DNA of 64,000 nt, taken from Cladopsammia gracilis. Lineage: Eukaryota > Cnidaria > Anthozoa > Scleractinia > Dendrophylliidae. The notes beneath the pieces are model-generated. The model worked only from the letters and a program-made list of their open reading frames with translations. It was not told the DNA's origin and made no database searches. Below are positions 34,243 through 46,200 of the stretch, piece after piece (the stretch's first letter is position 1; each line of letters starts with the position of its first letter). Position numbers and translations under genes: made by a program. Where the stretch lies: assembly GCA_022457155.1 (NCBI GenBank), contig JAJGOT010000208.1:458001-522000 (forward strand). The letters run 5' to 3'.

Positions 34243-37200
34243 GCAAGTTCGTAATTTTACTCTTTTTACTTTTCTTTTCATTGTATAAAACAAATAGATT
34301 CCATTTGGCCGTGTGTCTGTTCAGTTATAGATCACAGAAGACGTCAAAATGTGGTAAGAACATCAGTGACACACTCGCCTGCGGCTCGTGTGCCACTTTT
34401 TTGTTCTTACCACATTTTGAAGTCATCTGTGATCTATAACTGAACAGACACACGGCCAAATGGAATCTATTTGTTAAGTATACTGTATAAGGCATTCTTT
34501 TTATCCTCCTTCCAGCATCCAGCACTTAAGACTTGTTCATGAGCAGGAAACAACAATATCTCATCATTTTTCAGTGGTTATAAAACTTATAATTTTTTTA
34601 GTCCAATATTATTAGATTGTTGCTTATACATGCATTATGTATGGTGAACGTCTTCTCAGTTTTGATTCTGTAAGTCAGAAAACTGACCATAACATCCAAA
34701 GAGGTGGGAAATTTCTGGAATGGACCAAAATATAAAGAACAACAGGAATTTTTTTAACTGTGAAAAAACATAAGTGAAATAGAAGTCCAATGAACCAATA
34801 ATGTCACACTACACTGTACAGGTTTCTGGGAAATTCATTGCCCCTGTGTGATCCAGGGATCGGGAGATGCTGTCCAAATCCGGGAGACTCTTTGATTATA
34901 ATCGGGGAAACTCAGTAATTCTGAGTTATGTATAATAATATTGTTGTTTACTTCCCGTAGGTGATGAGCATCCAGATCAAATCTGGCATCAACGTTTAAC
35001 GTGGGAGTTACCGACAAGTAACAAGACCTTCCCACAACAAGCCAGTGTTGAAAGTTCAGAAGAGGAATGGTCTGACTTATCTTTTTATGATTTGCCAGTT
35101 TCCTTGAAGGTCAGTGAGTTTTAATGTTATTTGGCAAGTTCACCACAGGTATACCAACCTTACTGTGAGTGATGTCCTGTGCTACATGTACATGTATAAT
35201 GAAAAATGCCAGTCGCAATGCAGTGCCACGTCTCCTTGATTGGGCAAGATATCACCGTGGTGATTTTTGGATCGCCAAAAACGTGGCACAATATTGCTCG
35301 ATTGCGCCAATTGAAAATTTTTACATGGGTACAGTCATTATTAATAATTGATAAAAAGCACATCCAACAGCACTCAAATAGACACTGAACCCGTGGGTAC
35401 ACTGTACATGTGTACTGAGTTGGCAAAATCACCAGATGCCGAACACATTTTGAGAAGGCTGATTATTCAGGGTTTAACAGGTGGTTTCTTTTTTCAGGAA
35501 TCTTTTCACAGACCAGCTTACCCTGCGGAGTTCATAATACCATCACAAATGGTTTCCAGGCCACCTTATCATGCTACTGCAAAAGGTATATGGTGTGCAA
35601 TGAATGTACGCGAACAAATGTACTGCACAAAATAAAAAAGTTCTAACTTCTGTGTTGTAGAATGTAAACAGAACTATTACAAAGTGCTGATCTGTAGTTT
35701 AATTTTGTTTGAATGCTCACACTTTAGGATTTTATCCATAGACAGACAAAGAGAGAACTACATCGCATGACTATTTGAAACTAAAAAATTAGAGGGAAAT
35801 CGTCTCCGTTACGGATAAACAACAATAATTAAATTCAGAAAAACTAAATAATTGTAAGTTCTTGTTTTTTTATTGATACAGTCAACTCATTATTAAAGTG
35901 GACACCCATGTATAGTGGACACCCATGTACAGTGGACACATCTCTAAGGCGGACATCAGTGATTGTCTGATTCCACCCATACAGTATTTCACTTGTTCAT
36001 CTGTAACTAAACTCTCTGTAGGGCAGACACCTCTCTTAGGCGGACAGCTAGAGTTGTACATGTAAATGACCTAAAGGCGTAGCCCACATCCCTATCCACG
36101 TTTACTCATGTATGTGTGATTGCCTAATGTAATTTTACACATACATGTACCTTTACAACTTTTGCAGCGCACCGTATTCACACATTCCTGGACACTGAGG
36201 TTTCCAATCCATTCAGCTCTGTGATGGACGACTCAACTAACCAACCACCTGAATGTGATCCTCCAGGCACCACACAAAGTAACAGCCATCAAAGTATGGA
36301 GCGAAGTAGAGTTGGTATTAATAGGGCAACTACTAATGGGTACCAGACCAATGTGTCTAAGAAGTTTGATGGAAGCTTGTATTATCGACAGTCATATGTG
36401 GTGCTGAATGGTAAACAGAGAGCAGAGAGAAGTTTCAATGAACCACAGCGGAATGACTATCATGAACGGACTACAAGGTCAGTGAGCCATGTTCAAACAA
36501 AACCCTGTCCCCTAGTTGTTTCATCTGAACTATCCAAGCATAAGTCTTCTGAAGCTGAACGCAGTGTAAATAGCAATGACAGGGACATTGGAAATGCCAT
36601 TTATTTAGAAAGACTCAAGAGGAGTTTTCCAACAAATGGAAGTCATGGAAGTTCAAATTCGCAAGAGACAGTGTATGATAAATTTTTACAAAGATCAAGA
36701 GAGACGTTGCAGAAAAAGGAAAATCATAATGATGATGAAGGACGCAAGAAGGAACATTCTCCCAAATCAGTGTCATTTGCAAGTTCTGTGAAAAGTGTGG
36801 ACAAACCAAGCAAATCAACATCCAAAGGACAAGGAGGCAAAGGAGAAGATGGAAGTGGAAGGCGTGGCACCACAAGAAATGTCTCCACAGCACCCAGAGC
36901 GCACAAAGTACAAAGCAACGTGGTGCTTACTGAAGGAATAGGGCAAACCTTTATTGGATCTGGTGTGCAAAACAGTGAGATGAGGAACAGTTTGCATCAA
37001 AAACCAATGCAACAGATGGCTGCCGTGGATACAAAATATTTTGATGCTAGCGAGGAAAACATTCATCTACCACCCTCCCCTCCCACAAGAGACACCAATG
37101 GAGAACCAGATCAGCAGAACTCACACTCTGGTTCAGTTCAAGTTTTATCTCTGTATGGTGAAAAGAATGTGTTCGCATCAAATCTATCTCGTAGTTTAGG

Positions 37201-40200
37201 CTCATTTCCAAGACAGTCCAATGTCAATTTGACCTATGATGAAAGTAAAATTCTACATTCCAGTGCAGGATCATCATTTGCACCAAAGAGGGGTCAGTTT
37301 GTGCCGCAGTCGAACAGTAAAGTGGATTTTAGTCTCAGTAGTAGTCTGAGGTCTAGCAGAGATGCTCGCCTCACAATTGAAGAGTTGCTGTCAAGTGGAA
37401 GTGTGAACTCCAGCCCAGAGAATTCACCGCCAACGAAGTTTGCTCCACAGTTTGGCAGAAACAGCTCTAACAGCAAGAAGGAACACTCACTTGATGATTA
37501 CGATGATGAACAGGGATCTCTGCGAGATCTAAGGTACATGTACAGTACACATTTTAATAGTAATTTATGCATTTGGGTAGTTACATGTACATGTAATTAT
37601 AAATAATTGTTCATTTTCATTTGGACTGCATGACCAGTTCTTCCAAACACAGAGAGACAGGACAGACAGGCATATAGAACAAGCCAGTCGGTCAGGCTAC
37701 CAATCAGTCAGACAGTCAGGCTGCCAGGTAGTCAATCAGTGTAGTTGTCATTCAAGCAGTCTGTCAGACAATCAGGCAGTCAGGCAGTTAGACAATCAGT
37801 CTTTTTGTGACAGCCAACAAGCCAAGCATAGTCAGTCAGTAGTTAATCATTCATCCAGTCAGTTGGTCAGTCACTCAGTCAACCATCCTTTTGAGCAGGC
37901 TTAAATCAGTCCATCAACTAGCCGGCCAGTCCTACAGCTGCATTTGTAGGTAGTGAGCTAGCCAGTCAGGCACTCAGTAAGGCTGTCCAGCCAACCAATC
38001 AGTCAGCGAATCAGACAGTTGGTCAGACAGTCAGGCAGCCAGGCCGCAAGACAGTGAGACACTAAACAAAATAAACCTCTGGCAACCAGGGTAGCAAAAC
38101 GGGAGTCATGAATGCCACTCTTTCCAGGGTTCTCCCTAAATTTCAGCTCAGTAGGTAAGGGATTTTTGCTAAGCGGTAAAGGGACAACTGTGTGTCAGAG
38201 GCACACTTTCCTATGGGGGTGCGGGGGCATGCCACCCCCGGAAAATTTTTAAGAGCTAGGTTCTCTGAAACCCCATTTCCTGCATTTTGAGACATATTAT
38301 GCAAATCAACTGATGTGCAACTTCAGCCTTCAGAGGTTAAACAACTTACGACAATTTAAACTACAATAATTTCAATAAGATTAATTTCAATAATTTTATT
38401 CTGAACTCAAATACGTAGCCTAAGAAAAATCATGTGAAATAAGAGCGGCAATTTCCGGTAATACCTTTGCTGTGGCTTACATGAAGATATAATTAAAAGT
38501 TGGCAGTCTCATTTCGTTCCTGCGTCGAAATCGCTGCAAATCTGTTTACACTTTCAGTGTCTTAAATTCTAAACATTCACGTTCTTGAAGGCTTTTATTT
38601 TCGAGCATCCTGTCAAACAGTTCACCAGAACATATGTTAAACACCTCACGACGAAGAAATTCACGAACGAAAACTGCTTTGCCGCTATGGTCAATTCAGA
38701 AACACAAGCCAGAACTTTTCAGGAAATCAACAATTTTCTCCTCGCTTTTAAAGCTTAAAGGTTTACATAGTAAGCTTAATGTTTGGCTTGGCTTCATGTC
38801 CTCTTTGTTGTCCACGGAAAGAAAAGAAAGTATTGACTGCTGCCGCTTCATCGTGGAAACTGAGCGGCGTACGGGTCACAGCTGTACTAAGGATCGAATT
38901 GCGATAGAAAGCCCACAACAAATTGCTCTTGCTTCGAAAGGTACTGTACCAGCCAGTAATCAAATAAAGCACTCAGATAATAGCTGCGTACACGTTTTAT
39001 TATTCCAAATTTTCATTTATTTTCTTACGATCACGACTACATGGGTGGAATGAAATTGCACATTTTTTTGAACAACTTGTTGAATTTCCAAAACCTCCAA
39101 GTGGTTACAGGCGGTAATAAGTGCTGCTTCAAGCGGTAAATTTTACCGGTTACCGCCTGATAAGGAGAACCCTGTCTTTCTCGCAGGCCAGTGAGAGTTT
39201 TTTTTCAAGGTTTTTTCACTGGAGGTTTTGCAGCTCACAGCAGTGCGATTACAAAACAAAAGCCATGTGAAACAAAATCAGCCATGTGAAATCGCCATTG
39301 TCCTGTCTTTGAGAAATTAATCATTTTTTCTCGAAATCCCTTTTCAAGATTCTCAAAAAAAACTTCGAGTGTCTCGAAACTCAATACTGGATTCTTGAAA
39401 CATGAAAAACATTGAGGATCAAGGATGTGTTTCGAGTCAAGACTGTCAACTTCGTTACAATGTAATTGACCAGTACTGTACACATACATAGTGTAGCTAG
39501 TCAGAAAAACAATAGCTGTCACAATAGGCTAGCCAGCCAGACAACCAGCCATCCAGTCAGTTAGACATACAGTCAAACAGTCAATCATTCAGACATACAT
39601 CAGTGAGAAAGCCAGTCAGGCAGCCAATTAACTAGCCAGTCAGTCAGTGATTAAGTCAGTTAACCAATCAGCCAACCAGTCAGTCAGGTATGGCAGATAG
39701 ACAAAATGCATCAAGCTAGTCAGGCAAGCCAGCCAACCAACCAGTCTTTCTGTTAGTCAGATTGTCTTTTGATTGTTATTCAGCCTGTTAGAACTTAGCC
39801 AGCTAGGCAGACAATCAGACATTCAGTCTTTGAGTCAGCTAGCCAGTCATTCAGCCAGCCACCTTCCAGGCAGACAGTAAGCCGACTTCAGTTAGTCAGC
39901 CAGTCCACCTGCCAGACTTGCCTGCCAGCCAGAAAGTCGGCCAGCCAGGCAGGCTCAAGTCAGTCAGCCAGAAAGCAATAAGCTACATTGTAGTCTACAC
40001 GTTTTGTTCACTGAATTTGCCACATACCTGTATCTTAATAATGTGACTCTTATCGATCTCCACTCCAGTCGTACCAGCTGTTCAATACATAGTTACGTAT
40101 TTACATCATTTCTTCCAACTGTTTCAGCTTGAGACACTCATTCTCAGTGGACACTTCACAAAGAATTTCCTCCGCACTCTGGGCCATGAAGTTACTGGAA

Positions 40201-43200
40201 GCCTCACGTACATCAAACTTAAATTCATATCAGGACCTGCTTGTTAAGGTACAAGAAAAATCCCAAATTTCATTTAATTGTAAATTATTGGAAAGCAAAT
40301 AGTAACATGTAAAAGTACTGCCAAACAGGTTTCATTTGAATGGCCACATGATAGGATTTTGTTGACAGACTCAAAAGTTAGAACCAATTATTAACATGTA
40401 AGGTATTCATAATATTATTGACTCTGGAAGAGAAAAGGTTGATAAGCTGTTAAACTTCCAAATGTGGCATGTTATACACTGTAGTCTGTACAATGTAGAT
40501 CATGTTTGCATGTGACATGTTCATGCTAAGATTGAGCCGACAGTACTCTGTGCATGTACATTGTACACTGTACATACAGATTAACACGACCGACTTTACT
40601 CATGTTAACCAGTGTTTTTTTTTTTACATGTTTTTAGGGTCGGCTGTTTCGTCGCTGGTACCAAAAAACAAGGCTTAAAAGGCTAATCAAACAAGAAGAT
40701 GAAGTCAAGTTACAAAGGTACAAACTTTCGATCACAAACCCCTTGTAAGGGATAAGACATATAAATATCTTGGTGTTGAAATAGATCAATCATTAACTTG
40801 GAGAGATCATGTAGACAAAATTGCTAAGAAAACCTCTGGAGGGATTGGCGTTCTGAGACGTGTAAGGCATCTCTTACCTTATCATACATTAATTATGATG
40901 TACTACTCCCTTGCACTACCATATTTCGATTATTGTAGTATAGTGTGGGGGAGTTGTGGGAAAGGGATGTGTAACAGACTCCAGACCCTCCAAAACAGAG
41001 CTGCCAGGGTGATAACCTCCTCTAACTACAATAGACGATCAGTTGAGATACTGGATGAACTTGGTTGGGATAATCTTGAAACACGAAGGACAAGACAACT
41101 AGCCATAATAATGTATAAATTGAAAAATCGAAATGTACCTGATCATTTGGCTCAAATTTTTAATAGTACAAACTCTATGTATTCTTACAATCTAAGAAAC
41201 TCAACATATAATTTATTTGTACCAAGACCGTATGCTGAGGCTGGAAAAAATAGCTTCCACTATAGAGGGGCAGTTCTCTGGAATAGTCTATCAAATACTA
41301 CTAAAGGGCAGACAAGCCTGAAATCGTTTTTATCATATTTGTAATTTAGTATAGTTTTAATGACCATTTTTATTTTTTATTGCATGATTTTTGCACGGCT
41401 CTCTGGAGGAGCATTTTTTATGATGAGATTCTGTGAATAAATAAAGATGATTGATTGATTGATTGTACATGTAAGGTTAGCCCCCCCCCCCCCCCCCCCC
41501 CCCCAGCATTTTGTTGCCGGTACCCATTTATACACCTGGGTGGAGAGAGACAACTTGGAGCAAAGTTTCTTGTCTAAGGAAACCACACGACAATAGAAAC
41601 CAGCCTCGAACCACCGACCTTTAGGTTACAAGTCCGATGCACTAACCACAGTTAAACCCATAAATTACCTCATTCTTGAGGACCACTTAATACGGACAGT
41701 TTTCGTGGTCTCTGCGGTGTCCATATTAGTGGGTTCAACTGTACAAAGTCGTGTCACAATCTAATGTTATGCTCAGTCATGTAGTACTACATGTACATGT
41801 CAGTGCTCGACCTTAGCGGTAGTCCACTAGTCCAGGACTAGTAAAAATGGGTTTGGGCTAGTAAAATTTGAGAACCACTAGTCAATGGGCTACTCGTTTG
41901 GCTACCAGATGATGCCTGTTGGCTAGTGAATTTCAGACCACACTAGCCTAAGGACTAGTAAGCCAAAAAGTTAAGGTCGAGCACTGCATGTACATTTTTT
42001 AAAAATATTATTAATTTTATTGAATAACACAAACCACTCTCATACATGTACATGTATGTGGGGAGTGAAAGTTACAAGATACACATACATAGTTTAAGGT
42101 ACATAGAAAAAGTATAAATTGCATTAAGATTGCCACAAAGCTACATGTAGTACTGATAGTATCATGGGGCTTTGGTATTTGTGAGTAATAAGCAAACAAA
42201 CAGACAAAGAAAAAAATAATTTACACTTTGGTTCTTTGCTGTTTCAAGTGCTGTAACTTTCTGGCAAACAGAGATGCAACAGAAATGCTTTGAAGCTTGG
42301 CGAAATGCACGGAATGCCCAGCACGAAAAGGCCGATGAACTGCGGAGAAAACAAATGCTGCAGAAAGGACTGAGAGCTTTGCAGTTTGCTGTCAATCAAC
42401 ATAAACAATCTATTGCTGAGCTGCACACCAGGGCCAGTGCAAGAGTCATGGCAAAATATTGGCTAAAGGTAAGAACAAGTTTTTTTATTTGGATTGGTTA
42501 CTAACCATGGATAAATGGAAACATACATGTAGCTTCCCATGGTTCTTGTTCTATAGACATTTTCAGACTTTGAGTTGCAGGTCATCTTCACAACAGTTGC
42601 TGGCAATAATAGCGGCTTTTATTCAGCTGCCTGCTGCTAATTACAGCCCTGTTTATTTTAAACCGTACTAAAAGTGGATAAAAAAGTCGTTTTGTTTTTG
42701 CAGTTGTTCATTTGTATCTTGCTGTTTTCTAGTGGCAAAAATGTGTACAGATGAAAGTCACAGCGAGACTCAGAGAAGCATTTGACAAGTGGCACATGTT
42801 TAAAGCAGGACAAGACAGGTAATCAGAAATTCCCAACTGGGATCATCCTTAAAAGTCTTCATCATTCGTGCATTCATTTCTTTTGTTAAACGTGGCTGTT
42901 AAATGTATTTGTAGGGATGCAAGGATGGAAGATATGGCTGATAGACTTGTTTTGTCAAAGAACTACAGAAGATGGAAAATGAAGTATGAGACGGAACAGA
43001 AAAATGGAGTTGCATCGCTGCACTTTAAGTATGTCGTTCTCTCAAACATAGCGACAGAAAAAAAAGTAGAAATGGTCTAGATTAAAAGAAAGTTTTATTT
43101 TCGCTTGTGTCAATTTTCTCACATTCTAATGGCCTGTCCCTTTCGCTTCTGAGGATGGCTAAAAAATAAGTGATTTTTGAAGGGATTTTCTTTGTTCTCG

Positions 43201-46200
43201 ATCGCAAAAAAAGACAACAATTTTTGTACATACACAAACCCAATAAACGTAAACAACGAAAAGTGAGTAAATTGCCGAAAATTATGTACCGATTTTTTTA
43301 TGGCTTTGTTAGATTAGACTTACTGAATGTTTCTTCTGTTTCACCAAAAATCGTGAATATTTACCGTGTAAAAACCGAGAAAATCCGTTGAGAGGTTTGC
43401 TAGCCTTTAACAACATGCCCAACAACTCAATCATTGGTTTGGCTTTGGATAAGATTTCTCATCCGAAGACTGGGACGCTCGCAGCTCGCTATCATTATTT
43501 TCGGGAACGCGTTCATGCACATTTTCAAAGGCTAGTTCTCACAGGTTTGATCACATCAAAGTTAATTTTCACTAAGACTTATTTTTTCTGACCAGAATTG
43601 GACTGTTGACCAAAAGCTGGCATAATTGGAGACTGTATGCCACACAGCGAGTGGTGAAAACACGCCTCAAAGAAGTTGCAAGGTAAGTTTTTTAAATCTC
43701 TCTTATAACAAAAAGTTAAACACCCGATTGTTCAAAGCATTTTTTAACCCTGCCCAAACGAAAAGGCAACTTATCGCAAGTTGGAAATTTGCATCGACTT
43801 GGCGATCACTTTGATTGAGGTTAAATTTGTTTGCAAGTAGGCGCACGTTTTACACCGTTTGGCAACCCAAACGCAAGTGTCTTAAGTGAGCACAAGTTGT
43901 TTTCAGTATTGCACGCTCCGGTATGATCACGTGCATAAAGTTGCAATAAAAAAACTTTCTTGCAACTTGCGAACCACTTGCGTCTATTTGCCACGGAGCA
44001 CATTTGGCCACCTAACACAAGTTTGTCCGTAAGTTGAAATGTTTTAAACTTGCATCGTTTGGCCAGGATTTCACGGTTCAACTTTTCAAAGAAGAGTTTT
44101 GTACCCTCAAAAGATTCTTTTCCCCCAAATTGACACTTCAATTTAGCAGTGCAAAACAATTTTCGACAAGAGAAACAAAAATCCAGAATTTCGCCACTCT
44201 TAGATCAACAAGACAAGCACATAACATAACAAAGTTCCTTATTGTAATCATATTTTTGAGCGTCGTTTTTATTTCATTTTAATTTGTGTAAAAATCCCTT
44301 AATATCTCATTTAGAAAAGGTTAAATTGAAAAACAACGCAGCCATTTGAAAGCATCGCCAGTAACGAGAAAAGGACAACCCGATACAGCGAACGTAACTC
44401 CAAACGGTTTACAGTGGAACCCCGATTTAACGAACCCCGATTTAACGAAGTCCCCGATTTAACGTACAAATGTTTTCGGCCCGGCCAGAGTCACAGTAAA
44501 ATGTATGGAGAAGAACCCCGATTGAACGAACCCCGATTTAACTTAATCCCCGCTATAACGAACAAAATCTGGAGGACCGAACGTAAAAACTACCCCGATA
44601 TAACGAATAAAATGTCATCACACCACAGAAGACGAATCCGGCAAGAGATGAAACCGATAATATTTTGTTTATTCTCTAAGAACGTTGTCAGCAGCTGTCC
44701 ATTACTGGCATGCCGCTAAACAGTGTTATCGTTGCCATCTAATCCGCTTTATCTTCTGTTTCTTTATTTTCGATGGCTTCTTGTGGTGAAATGCATAAGT
44801 TGCCGGGATTTTTAGTCTAACTCTTTTGTTCCGTCGTTTTTCAGTCAGTTTTCTATGTCAGTATCGTTGATATGACAGATACAGTACTGCATTTATGTTT
44901 TGTACGAAAAAGTGTTTATGTAAATGTACATGTATGCAGCACAGCACAGTACTGTACTGTAACATACAGTGTATACCGGTACATTAATAAATCACGAGTG
45001 CTATAAGTTATGTGTACACTGTGCAATATCGATGAGACGGGGAAGTGTTGGACAGTGAAGCAGAACGGTAAATTTTAATTATTACCTATACCCCGATCTA
45101 ACGAAGTTTTTGGTTATTTTTCCACAAATTCGTTATATCGGGGTTCTCGATTTAACGAAACCCCGATCTAACGAACTGTTTTTTCCGGTCCCCTGCGCTT
45201 CGTTAAATCGGGGTTCCACTGTTATTAAACAACAGTAACAACAATATGGCGGCCGAGAACACGAGGGCGAGAGAGGGTTAAGCCTAAAGAATACCGTTCA
45301 GAAGGACGTCGGACACCTTATTGAAACTTATATAACGGAGTAACTGGTTAGCTTTCAGTTGATGTTATGGGTAGCAGTTTGTATAGTTAAATTTAGGCCT
45401 GAACAACCCGAGAAGCTAGGTGGTACAGTGGTACGGTAGGCTATCTAAGCCTAAGCCTAGCTGAGATCACAGGTTCAATCCTGAGTGGGGGATTTTAGAT
45501 TTTCTTTTTTACACTTAAAAATTTATTGAAAATAAAATTCTAAGTGTCGACATTACGTTATATAAGTCTTAATAAGGTGTCCGACGTCCCTCTAAACGGT
45601 ATTCTTTAGGCACAACCGCGAGAGAACGAGAGCATGATACGCATGCGCGGATAACATTGCCCGCTGGCGCATAATAATCTACCACACAAATAGAGGATGG
45701 TAAACTTGTGGCAATAAAAATGTTTTTAAATTCTTCTAAATTAAAAGCTCTAAATTTTGCCTTCAGTAATAAACACTGGCTCGATAATTAACCAATACAG
45801 TACTGGTTACAAACCATTTGCTGTTTATCTTTTTCTTTGCTGACAGAGTTCATTATGAAGACCACTTACAGGCCAGAATGTTTGCTGTGTGGAAAGAAAA
45901 CGCAGAGAAGGCAGTTGTTGCCCACAACATGACCTCGTAAGTACTACATAGCTTCATACTTTGCGAAATATTATGAATCCTTAAACAGTTTATCGTTTTT
46001 GTCTGTCTTTCTAGGAAACGCGTTGTCATAAAAGCCTTCTATTGTTGGAAAAACTGGACACAATATGCAAAGTAAGTGACATGAATTTAGAGCTTCGTTT
46101 GTCTCATTTTCCGGAAGCCACTTACTGTTTCGACACCTGTAACTAGCTGATCATTTCCATATGCAAAAGAACGGCAATGTTTGAACATTTTTTCGACGTC

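Noticed and set aside
38634..39053. 139-codon open frame as a hAT transposase remnant
   Set aside because: No zinc finger, RNase H-like or dimerisation motif could be recognised; it is left as part of a non-autonomous element.
44414..44719. 101-codon open frame beginning EPRFNEPRFNE
   Set aside because: It translates the CCCGATTTAACGAA repeats of the TIR element at 44412-45221.
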